Source of the DNA: Blakeslea trispora | Lineage: Eukaryota > Mucoromycota > Mucoromycetes > Mucorales > Choanephoraceae | DNA: 64,000 nucleotides | Direction: 5' to 3' | Assembly (NCBI GenBank): GCA_025331445.1 | Contig: JAIWNE010000005.1 | Coordinates: 124,001 to 188,000, forward strand | In this document: in pieces, positions 31,679 through 43,153 of the stretch | Position numbering within the stretch: position 1 is the stretch's first letter | Layout: each line of letters opens with the position of its first letter | Notes under the pieces: model-generated | What the model was told of the DNA's origin: nothing | Database searches by the model: none | What the model saw: the letters and a program-made list of their open reading frames with translations, nothing else | Program-made: the position numbers and the translations under genes

Positions 31679-33534
31679 GTCCAGAAGAGCCTCCTTCTTC
31701 ATCTTCTTTGGATTGTTCTCCTCATCCAATTCCATGCATTTTTACTGCATCAACCAATCCACAATCTTCTTCTTCTTACTACCTCTGTTTGGGGGTAGGG
31801 CTTAGTTTGCGCTTATGATAGGATGCACCATCCATATGGATGATACAGCTACCATAAGGCAAGAGTGACTTGCCAAGTCTCTCGAACAACTGTTCAAACT
31901 TTTCGGCAGTGAAGTGGTCATGAGAGTCAGGATTGACATTCTTTCCACTATTGACTGGCCACACAGTCACGCTGTCTTTGATCATTTCAGCGTTAACCCT
32001 TCTACCCTCCCTAAAAATAACAAATGCAGCAAAAATCACCATCATTGGTTTTCGTCCAAACTCATTGATTAAATTCTTAACAGGAGCCCAAATCTTCTTA
32101 GCATGATGGTCAAGATGGCAATATGACTCATCAAGAAACACCTCAGGCTTGATTGGTCTGCACTTTCCATTCGGGCTTTGTAGCCTTTCACTGACATACT
32201 TGTGTCGATATTCACCATTGGCATAAGAATCACGGTTGATGTTTCTGCGGATACCTTGTTTGTATCGCAACTTTAAGGTATGCATATCCCTCAAAAGAGT
32301 CTATCTCGATACATCGATATTGTGCTTGTCTTTCAAAGCTTTTTTAACAGTCTTTACAGTGGCTGGAAGACCTTTTTTGAAGTTTTTGACAACACTCTTC
32401 ACGACTGAAATATAATCTCTATCGATTTCACAAGGAGGGCGATCAATACGCCTCTTTTCGGAAGCTTTCGACTGGGAATTGCTTATACGAGTTGCTTGCT
32501 TAACGGCATTACTTGTAATGCCAAGAAGCTTAATAAAAGTCTCTTGGGTTTCTGGTTTCTTGGAATGGTCGTTTTTAAGTTTGTTTTCCTTGACTACATC
32601 GTACACTCAACTTGAGGAACAAAAGTTTTATTTGTGAATTCAGGAGAATCTAAGACGGGCTTTGGATAAAGTGTTTTATGAGAACTCATTTCTTAACAGT
32701 GATAAGAGAGAAAAGAGAGTGCTTTTCACACATAACAGTCACAACAAGAAAAGATTATTGAGACGAGACTTTTTGAATATATTTTTAGATAAGGTATTAA
32801 GAAAGACTTTGTTTTATTTGTTAAATGTTATTGATCACTATGGTTACTTTGGAGTCAATCTAAAAAAAAGAGGTTAGTAAATTTTGTCTACAAAAAAAAA
32901 GTATGCTTTATTGGTGAAAGCCCCTTAGCCCAAGAGACTCCCGTAAGGCATGCCAACCCTACAAGGAGAGAGAAGTAACCACACCCTTCTCTAGACACCA
33001 GAACCAGAGAGACACCAGAGAAGTACGGGGGCCAATTGGACCCGCGTAAGCACGTATACATTGCAAAACCATCATCCAAATACCTGTCAGGCCAGATACT
33101 ATACGCGACAACCGAGAGACAGAAAACCTACTTGCTGCTGGAACCTTGAGAGTCTTGATCACCTAGCGGAAAACCTACTTGCTGTTGGAGCCTTGAGATT
33201 CTTGACCACCTGGCGGCAAGCCCACTTGCAAGGGCGGATAAAGAGAAAGAAAAAAAAAAGAGGGGGAAAGCTTTACTGTTTTATATTTATTCATCTGAGT
33301 GAAATCGGAGTCTTCCCTCGATTTTTTTTTTTGCATGAAAAAAATAGCAAAAAAAAAAAAGAACGCGTCTTCTTTTGTCACATGTAAATCGCGCTACATT
33401 TTTGGATTTTGTTTAAAAGGGAAAACGCGCTTTTTTTCTACAATTAAAAAAAAAAAAAAAAAAAAGGCTTTGACCATTCACCTTATCAAGCTCTCGCTTT
33501 ACTTTTTCTCACTCATCACAATGATTTACTTGCC
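31679..33534. repeat. Duplicated block, copy 2 (1,856 bp)
   Basis: Nearly exact copy of 19572-21429 (offset 12,107, then 12,105 after a 2-bp TC deletion near 32887), in the same orientation. The transposase C-terminus and the 3' terminal repeat present at 19032-19571 are missing here. The first 30 bp left of the block (31649-31678) resemble 19542-19571 but with several mismatches. Confidence 0.9.
31779..32606 (-). pseudogene. Truncated Tc1/mariner-like transposase (copy in block 2)
   Basis: Same two frames as in element A (32301-32606 and 31779-32294), including the same TAG at 32298-32300. It has FLDESYCHL and IIHMDGASYHK but lacks the C-terminal third. One terminal repeat is present at 32761-32785. 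Because the disabling stop is shared with copy 1, the copy arose after inactivation. Confidence 0.85.
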
Positions 33535-34106
33535 TACTCAAAGTTAGCTTACACTATTCTTCAGTTAAGAAATCGCTCGTATTTTTCCTTGCTGATTTCA
33601 ACCAAATATCGAAATTAGCTTTTTTTTTTTTTTTTGGAAAACTTACTTTGTCAACTTCAACCTGTGTAACTTGTTTTGTTTCCTCAGTGATTTACGCCAA
33701 TTACTTCAAGTCTTAATGAATCAAATCTACAAAATACATTTGCTCCTTTGAATAGTAGAAACAATGAAGGTCCATTTTGATGACACCCAGGTTCTGCATC
33801 ATACCTTGAATTAATAAAGGCAAAACCTTATTACCTATCTCAAACAATGTGTCATTATATCGAAGAAATGTATAGGCTTCATTAGCACTATACACTACAA
33901 TTCAGTACACCAAAAAGTACATGAATCAGTCTAGCACATTTAGGGACATTGAGCCAACGAGATTCACCAACAAGGGTATCAAAACAAGTCTTAGTACTGT
34001 CTACTTCTGTAATGTCAAGGTGAATTCCTTTCTCTATAATCATCTGAATCATAAGCAAAGCCAGCAACATGGGCTGTATAAACAGACCAACTATTGAGAC
34101 AAACGC
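33535..34106 (-). pseudogene. Unrecognised coding relic
   Basis: Two adjacent minus-strand frames look protein-like: 33888-34070 (IIEKGIHLDITEVDSTKTCF, ESRWLNVPKCARLIHV) and 33713-33895 (EAYTFLRYNDTLFEIGNKVL, LPLLIQGMMQNLGVIKMDLH, YYSKEQMYFVDLIH). They overlap by a few bases in different frames, as after one frameshift. No family was recognised; position in a mobile-element island suggests a decayed member of a repeated gene family. Confidence 0.4.
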
Positions 34107-34830
34107 ATGTTAACTTGCTGTTTGTGTGACATGATTAACTTGCATATTTTTGCTGATACTAAAGCATCGCCCCTGTTCTCTCTTTTACTGCAAAATAATA
34201 AACAGTAAACACTGTGAATGATCAATATTGACTTCTTCTCTTTTTGCGATAAAATGAGGATTTGGTCTATTGCATCATCAAACAAAGAACCAAAGTGTTC
34301 ATTGACATAGAACAAGGCCCTAGACCGATTTACACAAAGAACAAACAAACAATCAAGATATCAGCCAATGAGGATAATTGATCAGTAATGTGCTCAATTT
34401 AATCTATGAAAACAAAGAAAAAACTTATTCTCTAACTATCAGTTAAAAATGAATATCATATATATAAAGGTAACAAAGCTGTTCAACAGACTATGAGATG
34501 TTTACTAATACTTGCTTGGATCAATAGTATCGCACTTTTTTGCTATCTAGATGTCATGCAGAAAAGAAACTGTTTGGAAAAAAAGGCATGTAGTTTATTA
34601 TGATTGTTGTCACGTATTTGTGTGGATCAAAGTGAATAGGCTTTTTTTTTTGTATGTTTTTTTCTTACAGATGTGGTAAGTCATCCATTTAAGAGCTAAA
34701 AAGATATCTGAGAAGCAGAAAACTAAAGCAATGTTTATACTTTGGACTTTCTATCATTGGAGGTAAGCTATATGGTTTCTAATATAATTGTGAAAAACGA
34801 CACGACCAAGCGGTACGCCCATAGTAGTCT
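34107..34830 (+). repeat. Dispersed repeat, copy 2
   Basis: Diverged counterpart of 5945-6665 in the same orientation, with the same order of landmarks from TTGCTGTTTGT.TGACATGATT to GTGAA.AACG.C. Small gaps and about one quarter substituted positions by eye. Confidence 0.7.
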
Positions 34831-35264
34831 TCATGATTTAAAAACTCTTATTAACTAAGTAATTAGGAGAAAGGAAAAGCTGAGCAAGCATAAGAAGAGA
34901 TGGTTTGTACTTATTCCATAAATCAACGATCCACCCTTTAAATCTTTTGCTAATCTGTAGCTCATGAAATCAAATTAAGCAGCTCAACATTCAACTTCAA
35001 AAAGAAGTTGATCATTTGTAGTGATAATGGGCCAAAGTCTGTTGAACTAAGCCAAGTAAGTAGCTTACTTTTCTGACTACCTTCTTTGTAAGACAATCTA
35101 ACATTTTCTCTCTCTATCAATTAGTGGGTCGAGTCTTTGGAGCCAAGCGCATGAAGACGGTGAACCTTGTTGAACAAATTAAAATCCTCAAAGAAAACGA
35201 GTATCTGTGAGTCCTTTTGTTAAAATTCAACAAGCTAGTATAAAAACATGGTTTATAAAGACAT
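34831..35264. other. Intergenic with one short coding-like exon
   Basis: Plus-strand bases around 35126-35210 (GRVFGAKRMKTVNLVEQIKI, KENEYL) follow a good acceptor (TATCAATTAG) and end at a stop, so this may be the last exon of a decayed gene. Nothing else recognised. Confidence 0.3.
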
Positions 35265-35557
35265 AGACGATTTATAAAGAAATTTAAACTTAGGAAGAAG
35301 CCACTTCAGCATCATCCTTTTCTTCTTTAGGCTTGATTGTGAGATTGTTTTTCAAAAGACCTCTCTTTGTACTCCTTTGCCTTGTTGACATAATCTTTTC
35401 AAAGCGAAAGAAGACTTTATTCTGGGACATTCTTTAGGCTGTTGTCCAATTTTTCTTTAATATTTTTGGCAGTTTCACTTAAATCTGGATCAAAGCTGAT
35501 AGGTGTCTTCACTGTTGACCATACCTTTTATATGAGCTGCAGCTCGTAGTGGTCAAG
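35265..35557 (-). mobile_element. Inverted fragment of Tc1/mariner-like element B family
   Basis: Reverse complement of about 28152-28445, almost identical: the transposase tail with the stretch corresponding to GTATGGTCAACAGTGAAGAC, the EERSFEKQSHNQA-type reading and the sequence TCCTAAGTTTAAATTTCTTT. The catalytic core and terminal repeats are absent. Confidence 0.8.
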
Positions 35558-35795
35558 CCAAGCACCTGATAGTCAATAGTTCTCTTAGTTACAATACGGT
35601 CATTCAGAAGCCTAGTAGCAGCTATCCAGAGCTTAGTAACTGATTTATTTAACTGACATTATGCAATCCAATAATTTTGTAAATTTAATTTTTATTTTTA
35701 GAATTAACAAAGTAGCTATACATCACTGAGAGGCAGAGCATGGTTAAGCGGGTACTAAATCTTTGAAAAAAGCTGATTGCAAAGAGATTATGACA
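35558..35795. other. Spacer between element fragment and LINE-like relic
   Basis: Short AT-rich stretch with (AAAT)n near 35800; nothing recognised. Confidence 0.4.
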
Positions 35796-36660
35796 GATGT
35801 GAAATAAATAAATAAATAAAAGAATATAACCAAAAATGAGGAAGGGAGTCGTATCCCGGCAAGGTGAAGTATGGGCAAAGCAGTTTCGATGGAGGTGGTG
35901 GTAATAAAAGCTCTCGTAATAAGACCAATAGTCTGGCTAACGATGTGTTCAGGGATAGCCGGGATGAAATCAAAGTGTGAACGTCAGTACGCTCGCCTGA
36001 TTGACCAGAGACTATTGAGGATTAAGGTTAGGAAGTGACATCAAGAGGTTGAGGGCAAGAAGGGGAGCTCTTGGATTAGTATAGCATCATCAATGTCAAA
36101 CTGTTGCAGGATGTGGAACAGAAAATATGCTGTGAGCAATTCCGTCCAGATACTCCAGCGTATTAGACAATCCACCGCAAAATGGAAGGCCGAGCCAGGC
36201 GCTGAAACATAGGCGATATTGATTAGAGCTCACTACCTCCATGAGGAAAAGACGATCGCATGATGATAGCAAATGATGAAATGTTTGGAACGCTAGGTTC
36301 CTAGCAAGAAAGTGAAATGGAAGGTCCCAAAATAGTTTTAGAGTCTGCTGCGGAATCTGAAGTCTGTGGTTGCGCGATGCTGGGAGGTGGTGTTGGCGAA
36401 AGGCTGCAGAAGAATATCCCATCCAAAGGGGATGGGCAACGATGAAAGATCCTCTCGAGTGGTTGCCCCAGTAGTTGATTGGGAGAGATGTTCAGCGATA
36501 AAAGGGAGAGATTGAATAGATTGTTCCGCAACAACTTCTCTATATAACCGAAATATAAGGTTAGGGAGGGGGTCAAATGTGTCCGGTCGACGTATGCTTA
36601 GTTGACTTGTGTCATGGTGAAAGTTTAAGAAGGATGAGGCTAGCACTCGAGAATGCCAAT
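35796..36660 (-). mobile_element. LINE-like retrotransposon relic (3' part)
   Basis: This block is GC-richer than its surroundings and shares its style with 59990-61370. Minus-strand pieces include KLFWDLPFHFLARNLAFQTF and an overlapping frame with LPFCGGLSNTLEYLDGIAH, consistent with the zinc-binding end of LINE reverse transcriptases (RN.....H..L, C-x2-C/G, LE.). Many stops. The assignment is tentative because no reverse transcriptase catalytic motif is present. Confidence 0.45.
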
Positions 36661-37148
36661 TTATTCAATGATTCCGAGGTATCTCGATAAAGATACGGCT
36701 AAGTGAGAAACGTGACAGCAGTGAGAGAGGGTCTTCCCTCACATGACATTTAAATAAATCAGACTTGTCCCCCTAAAAAAGAAAGAGAAAATAGCTACTT
36801 TTTACAATTCTTCGCCATCTATAAGTTGTTCCCTATGAAATTGAAAAAAAAAAGGGAGGCGGTTTGTTGATAACTCTTTGGGCCACCACCTTTTTGCCAT
36901 ATATTTTTTAAGTTCTTAGATATTCGATCTATCATCATGTTTTTTCTTTTCTTTTTTACATCTAATTTTTGATTCTCATCCAACTGAATGCAAAGAGCGG
37001 TACGATTTTAATATATTACAAGCATCTTACAAAAGCGCAGCGTACCGCACCACAATAAAGTCAATGAAATTAACCAGAGTACAACAGATGTGCTAATTTC
37101 ATTACCGCAATGGAGGTGTGGCTGGTGGACTTTTCATTGTTTTTTATT
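36661..37148. other. Intergenic, 3' flank of MED4
   Basis: AT-rich; nothing recognised beyond poly-A/T runs. Confidence 0.5.
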
Positions 37149-37983
37149 TTAAGGCTGCATATCGGGATTCAAGTCAAGAATCCAGAAAGGATCACCTGCA
37201 TCCTCATGAGGTCTATTATGAGTGACATCCACCATATCCTCATCTGCTGATGACTCACTCTCGGATACTTCAGCTAATTAAAGAAAAACAGAATAAGCCA
37301 AGGTGTTCTTTATGCAACATGTAGAATAAGCTTACCTGGATCTTCTTTGTTCTGTTGAGGTGTATTCTGCCAATAGAGTAATCCACGACGCATTCTTTCT
37401 TCATCAGGATAAGGCTTTTCGAAATCAACGCGTACATCTTTACTGTCAAAGTTGGGTGGTGCTGAGGTATATTTCGACAACTTGGAGGCATAAGACAAGA
37501 CATCCGTAAATTGAACATTGGCTAATATCTAATGTGAGTTGAGTGTATGTCTTGTCTGCTCATCACTTACATTGATTGGCATACTGAATAGCTTTCAATT
37601 CAGTCTTGGCCTGTGTCAGTGAGAGATCAAGCTTGTCTCGTACTGTGCCTAGTTTCTGAATGATGTCTAATAAAGCCACATTATGTTTCTGAATGTCATC
37701 TTGAACTGATATAATTTTTTGTTGGCGTGCCTGATGACTTTCAACTATAGATACATATAAACTAAGTCCGATAAATATATGGAACAAGTTCTTGCTTACT
37801 GTGTTCAACAGCCTGTTGTAGTTGTTGATCTACTATAGCCATCTGTTGAATGATATTCTCTGGTTTGGTTGTCTCAACTGTGGCATTGTCTGCAACTGCA
37901 GAGAGAGAAGCGAAATAGGCTTTTACGAGATCTGAATAGTGAGTAATGTGTTCATGGACTTGTTGTCTTAGAGAAGATTCCAT
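37149..37983 (-). CDS. MED4: Mediator complex subunit 4
   Basis: Four exons, 37800-37983, 37571-37744, 37336-37521 and 37149-37273, give 222 codons with consistent phases. Residues 1-130 form long helices with coiled-coil spacing (QQMAIVDQQLQQAVEH, QKLGTVRDKLDLSLTQAKTE). The conserved MED4 box follows: LSYASKLSKYTSAPPNFD and PYPDEERMRRGLL. The acidic tail ends with LDLNPDM, typical of MED4. MED4 belongs to the middle module of Mediator, which links activators to RNA polymerase II. Its start is 93 bp from the divergent CDK10 start, so both share one promoter region. Confidence 0.92.
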
Positions 37984-38076
37984 GGTATATAAAATAATGA
38001 AAAAATAAAAAAAATATATAACAAACACGCTGTATTTTTCACTTTCTTTTTTTTTTTCTTCTTCTTCTTTTAAACC
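37984..38076. promoter_or_regulatory. Shared divergent promoter, MED4 / CDK10
   Basis: Only 93 bp separate the two start codons. The stretch is almost wholly A/T-rich, with a CT-tract (TTTCTTCTTCTTCTTT) just before the CDK10 ATG and an A-tract before MED4. Both 5' UTRs and promoters must fit here or overlap the coding regions. Confidence 0.7.
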
Positions 38077-39540
38077 ATGACAGATTTATCAGGGCAACAA
38101 CAGACACGTACTATCAAACTGACCACAGTCAAGGGAGCTCATGTGGATTGTGTAGAAGCACCTTTCTTTGGTAGCTGTCGAGATGTGGAAGATTTTCAAA
38201 AACTCAACCGAGTGGGTGAAGGCACTTATGGTGTTGTCTAGTAAAGTGTATTGTGAATTGATCCATCAAGACAAGCTGACTCTTTAGAATAGTCGTGTTA
38301 AGGATACAAAGACAAAGCAGATTGTTGCCTTGAAGAAGATCAGAATGGAAAGAGAGACAGACGGTATGCCAGTGTCGAGTCTAAGAGAGATCAGTATATT
38401 GAAACGAATGCGACATCAGAATATTGTGAATGTGACTGATGTGGCTGTTGGACCTCGGTTAGAATCTATCTTTTTAGTGATGGAATATTGTGAACAAGTA
38501 AGAATAAAGTAGAGTGTGTGTGTTCAACTAAACAAAAAGAGAATAGGATCTAGGCAGCCTATTGGATATTGTGACAACACCTTATACACCTTCCGAGAGT
38601 AAAGAAAAAAAAACATGCCAAAATCAAAGCCAATTCTATCTGAAATAACGATGCTTTCTTTAGTTAAATGTTTGATGCTTCAGTTACTTCGTGGATTAGA
38701 ATATTGCCATGGCCATTCTATTATTCATCGTGATTTAAAAATGTCAAATCTCTTGTTGACTTCGAGTGGTTTATTGAAGATTGGTAAGAATGAAAATAGA
38801 GTCGGAAAGCCATCCACTGATTCTCTCTGTCGATAAGCTGATTTTGGACTGGCACGCACACTTAGTTTGCCTGGGAAACCAATGACACCGAATGTAGTGA
38901 CATTATGGTACCGAGCACCCGAAGTTTTATTTGGTGATTCAAACTATACTACAGCAGTTGATCTATGGTCTGCAGGTTGTATTATGGGTGAATTGATGCA
39001 GCATAAGCCCTTGTTGCCAGGTAACACAGAACAGGCACAACTTGATCTGGTTATCAAGCTGCTGGGTACACCCAATGAAGCCATTTGGCCAGGATTTGAT
39101 AAACTACCTCAAGCTAAAATGCTTGTTTTTCCAAAGCAAAGGTAAACACAGGCTACACATCAGTTTACTTTTTTTTTTATTTTATTTTATTTAATCTATT
39201 GTATAGCTATAGTAACCTAAAAGAAGTGTTTTCAAGATGGAGTGAACAGACCATCCATCTGCTAGCTGGTTTGTTGACTTATAATCCCAAATCAAGATTG
39301 ACTGTCAAACAAGCACTTGCACATCCTTATTTTCATGAAGCACCTAGAGCACAAGATCCTTCACTCTTGCCCACTTATCCAGAAGTACGCAATCAATTGG
39401 CAGAAAGAGAACAGTAAGTAAAATCATTTTTTTAAAAAAAAAGATGAAAAACTTATATTATTGTTAGAAAAAAACGTATACAAGAAGAAGAACGTAAAAA
39501 GAGATTAATGCATGAAGAACATACAAAACGAAAAAGATAA
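38077..39540 (+). CDS. CDK10: Cyclin-dependent kinase 10
   Basis: Seven exons: 38077-38240, 38293-38497, 38547-38598, 38664-38783, 38838-39141, 39207-39413 and 39468-39540; 374 codons, phases consistent. Kinase features: glycine loop [17 protein letters not shown] with the ATP-binding Lys, PVSSLRE helix (PITSLRE-like), [15 protein letters not shown] hinge, catalytic [19 protein letters not shown] and [12 protein letters not shown]. The [20 protein letters not shown] lead-in and [14 protein letters not shown] match CDK10 better than CDK11, which has a long N-terminal extension. The tail is lysine/arginine-rich ([13 protein letters not shown]). CDK10 pairs with cyclin M in animals; its fungal partner is unknown to me. 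It is divergent to MED4 and converges with the B55 gene, 142 bp between stops. Confidence 0.9.
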
Positions 39541-39682
39541 AGACATGCCTTTGTATATGTTTTTTTCTTCCTTTTTTTTTTAATAATAATAAAAAGTGTA
39601 CATATTGACTTTTCTTTATGATTGTTCACTAAATAAAAAAAAATAAATTAAATTCAAATTGACAACAAAAATAAACAAAAAC

Positions 39683-41367
39683 TTACGTGAAAATAAACAG
39701 GTTGTTAGTTGCAGCAATAGCAATTGTGTTTTCTCTAGGATGCCATGAAGAGTGTAAGATTTTCTTGTTAAAGTCCATGTTATCAGCATTTAGAGCAGAA
39801 TTTCTTGTCATTGACATCTTGTTCTTTGAACCACCCAGACGCTTGGATCGGAAGGCACTCTTGTCAGCTTGAAGAGTGATATCTGTATTACCTTCACGGT
39901 CATACAGATGGAACGTATTGTTATAAGAACCTGTCATTACATGACTATATCATATCATTGTCAATAGTCTGCCTTTCTTCATATATTCTTCTTTTTTTTT
40001 TACCTATCATCACCACTAAAAGTACATTCAAATTTATCAAAGATACAATCGTTTTCATATAAATCGCACAATCGAGCTCTCAATTGATCATGAATGTTAA
40101 TTGTCTGTACAGGCTTATTGTCCATGTTGATATCCCAAATCTTTAAAGTAAGGTAATCTCTGGAGAGGATATATCGACCATCATGACTGAAATTGATGTC
40201 TGAGACAGAAGAGATGATTTCAGAAAAGAAGGATCGATGAGCAGGATCTTCTGTTTCCTCAAATACTATTTGGGGGGTCAATAGTGTTTCTTTTATATGT
40301 TAGCAGTACTATCATTTACCTTTAGCATGACGATCACATAGTGCAGATTCTCTCATATCACTCAATTTAATGGTACCCTTGCTGGAACTGTACATGAACA
40401 CATTACACTGTTGAGGATGGAATTCGGCTGCTGTAATGACCTCAGTCAATTCTTCCATGTTGGTAGGCTTAATGTCAACAATGTCTAACAGAAATTGTTT
40501 AATGCTAACTTGTTATTCACCATGATGACAACTTACTAAAACTCTGGTTAGAGACATCCAAATTCCAAAGGTTGATTCTCAAATCATCAGCAGAGATATA
40601 GGTTTCATGATCCGAATTGATGGATATCGAATTAATATGATAGGTATGCGCTTATATAAAGACAGTCAGTATGTTTGTTTTATCCTAATTTCCTTACTGT
40701 TCATTTTCTTACCATTGGCATACACTTTTCTGGGAACAGCAGCCACGATGGTATCATGATGCATCAACTTGGGGAAACGAACAGGTCCAGTACTGTTGTC
40801 ATTAGGACCATGACTACTCTCAGTCACCAACTTTAAGGACTTGTCAAATACCTTCCAAAGCTTGATAGTTTTATCTAATCTCGAATGTTAGCTTATCTTC
40901 TTGGACCGAACAGAAAAGAGTTTACCATTGGTAGAAAGTAAGAAATGAGCCGAGTTTTGTCTTTTGTACCATTTGATCTTGTTGATCTTTTCTTCAATTT
41001 CCAAACTCTTTAAATAATCGAATTCTGCCTCATGAGATTGAAACTCGGTATAGAAGCGATATTCACAGTTCTTTTTCTATAAAGACATTATCAGCTTCAT
41101 TGTGTTTATAAGTTTGTTCTACTTTACACTTTCATTTCTTTCAAACAAAACGACGCGTCCACCTTTATCACCTGTAGCAAGATAGTCACCCGTTTGATCA
41201 AATTCAACAGTCGAAATGATATCGGCTATTTTTTTAAAAAAAAAAAAGAGTCTATGATTAAACATCCATTTCTCGAAATAGCTTTCTTTCTTACCGTCTG
41301 TAATATCATCAGAATCACCTTTATCACCAAAACATTGCGCGAATTTCCAATTATGTTCTTCCGACAT
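39683..41367 (-). CDS. CDC55: Protein phosphatase 2A regulatory subunit B55 (Cdc55)
   Basis: Eight exons: 41295-41367, 41128-41225, 40926-41076, 40713-40874, 40537-40650, 40320-40484, 40004-40265 and 39683-39944; 428 codons, phases consistent. Family stretches: [119 protein letters not shown] and [14 protein letters not shown]55 is a WD40 propeller that directs PP2A to mitotic substrates and opposes Cdk1. The first intron (41226-41294, 69 bp) is a multiple of three and has no stop, so a reader taking genomic frames would see a false 23-residue insert. Start codon MSEEHNWK is the family's usual beginning. Confidence 0.95.
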
Positions 41368-41923
41368 GTAAGCTTATTTCTTGTCTCTGTTTTTTTCTTG
41401 GTTTTAAAAAGAAGAAGATAGTAGTAATTTCAAAAGAAAAAAAAAAAAGGATCCAATATAAAAGAAAAAGAGAGAGAAAAGAGAGAAAAAAAAAGGAATC
41501 TCGCATTCAATTGTATTGCTCATTATCATTTGTACTCCGCTTATTTTCTCTTTTAAAAAAAAATTATTTGATTTTGCACGCTTTCCTTTATACACTATTT
41601 CCCGAATTAACCTGCTTTTTCGTGTCTTTGCTTTTCCCTAAAAAAAGAAGAAATTGTGCCTATGCTCAATACTAGAAATCAATGAGATTTAAATCATCTC
41701 TTATACTGATTTAAGTCTTAAAAAAGACCTTTTGGTGTCTGAATTTCAAGTATAAAAACCTTTTTTATTTTTTGATGCCAACCCCCCCCCCCTCGAATTT
41801 TGATAGGTGGACCCAGAAAGCTTTTTTTTTTCTTGCTTTTTCTTTTTTTTTGTTTAGTTTTACTTACATTAAATACCCCTTCCCCTTTCTCCCTTTTTTT
41901 TTGTGGAAAAAAAAAAGAAAGTG

Positions 41924-43099
41924 ATGGCTAGTCATTGTGGCAATCGATTTGCCTGTCATAATGTATTTCGATCACTCTTTATAGCTTCTACAAAACCTCG
42001 GTTACCAACGAGGCATTTCTCGTCTGCTTTGGCAGAACAAACCAAGCCGCTACCACAACAACAAAAAGCCGACTTGTACCACTACCAACAACTCATAAAA
42101 CAACACGCCAAAAGAAAAGAATCTCACCTGAAAGCCGAGAACCTGTTACGAGACATGAAGCAATCGGGGATAGAACCCAACCACCAGACCTATTTTCACC
42201 TTGTCTTGGGATTATCATGGCTACCTCATCGAACCTCATCTCAAAATGATCGCATGGCATCTTGGTTTTATGACTATCTACAGCTACAGACAAAGAAGAA
42301 ACGACCTCAAGTGAAACTAAAGAGACTTCTCAAGGACATATCGATCTATGGTCACCCAAGCCTAAAAACCATGTTTGTCAGTGTTATTCAGTTGTTTGAA
42401 AACGAGTTGGACTCAGGTTGTTGGAACAGTGCTATCAAGGGCTGTATCAACGCAAAACAGCTTGAGGATGCAGAGGAACTGTTTCATATGGCTCGAGAAC
42501 GCGGCATGACGAGCCTATTGACTTACGAGATGATGATTCGCGCCTACCTGTCTCATCGAGATCAAAGGGGATCCAGTCGGATATTTGACCTTATGCTCAA
42601 GGATCAAATCACAGCCAACTCGACTGTCTATCAATCATTTATTGAATTCTATACCTCACTTAAGCCAGAAAAGGAGACACAACAGACTGTCGTAAGATTA
42701 TGGCAGGCCATGTTAATCATGACAACAGACTCAAGGATACCAAACGATACAATACACAAATTACTCGTCTATTTCAGAAAATATCGGCAATGGACAGCAG
42801 CAGAACAGATGTATCTTGATCTCAAGATGAGACATCAACGACTGAAAAAGGAACATGTCAAAGAAATGCATCATGTCATTCTTGGTTTTGCTCATCGGCA
42901 GCAGTTACCATCTGCCCTGTCGATCACCTATGACATGCTGGGTGAGGGCTATACACTAGACGATAAAGTGGTATATGGTGTTGTTGAAGCATGTATTTAT
43001 AGAAACGATAGAGAAGCAGCTCAACAACTTGTAGATATAGTGAAAGTGGTGCAACCAGAGGCATTGAGTGAAGCCTGTCAAGCATTACTTTTTGTATAA
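41924..43099 (+). CDS. Pentatricopeptide repeat protein, probably mitochondrial
   Basis: Single exon, 391 codons from the Met at 41924; an in-frame Met at 41903 would only add MEKKKKV from an A-rich leader. The first 40 residues are rich in Arg, Ser and Ala and free of acids (CGNRFACHNVFRSLFIASTK, TRHFSSAL), a typical mitochondrial presequence. PPR-like helical pairs follow: AENLLRDMKQSGIEPNHQTY, WNSAIKGCINAKQLEDAEEL, TYEMMIRAYLSHRD, FDLMLKDQITANSTVYQSF and others to the C-terminus. PPR proteins bind single-stranded RNA and serve organellar transcript processing or translation. The specific RNA target cannot be told. It is head to head with B55 (556 bp between starts) and tail to tail with the TM9 gene (54 bp between stops). 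Confidence 0.85.
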   Translation: MASHCGNRFACHNVFRSLFIASTKPRLPTRHFSSALAEQTKPLPQQQKADLYHYQQLIKQHAKRKESHLKAENLLRDMKQSGIEPNHQTYFHLVLGLSWLPHRTSSQNDRMASWFYDYLQLQTKKKRPQVKLKRLLKDISIYGHPSLKTMFVSVIQLFENELDSGCWNSAIKGCINAKQLEDAEELFHMARERGMTSLLTYEMMIRAYLSHRDQRGSSRIFDLMLKDQITANSTVYQSFIEFYTSLKPEKETQQTVVRLWQAMLIMTTDSRIPNDTIHKLLVYFRKYRQWTAAEQMYLDLKMRHQRLKKEHVKEMHHVILGFAHRQQLPSALSITYDMLGEGYTLDDKVVYGVVEACIYRNDREAAQQLVDIVKVVQPEALSEACQALLFV

Positions 43100-43153
43100 T
43101 AATAAAACAATAAATAATATATATATACGTATATATTTATTTCACTTTAACAC

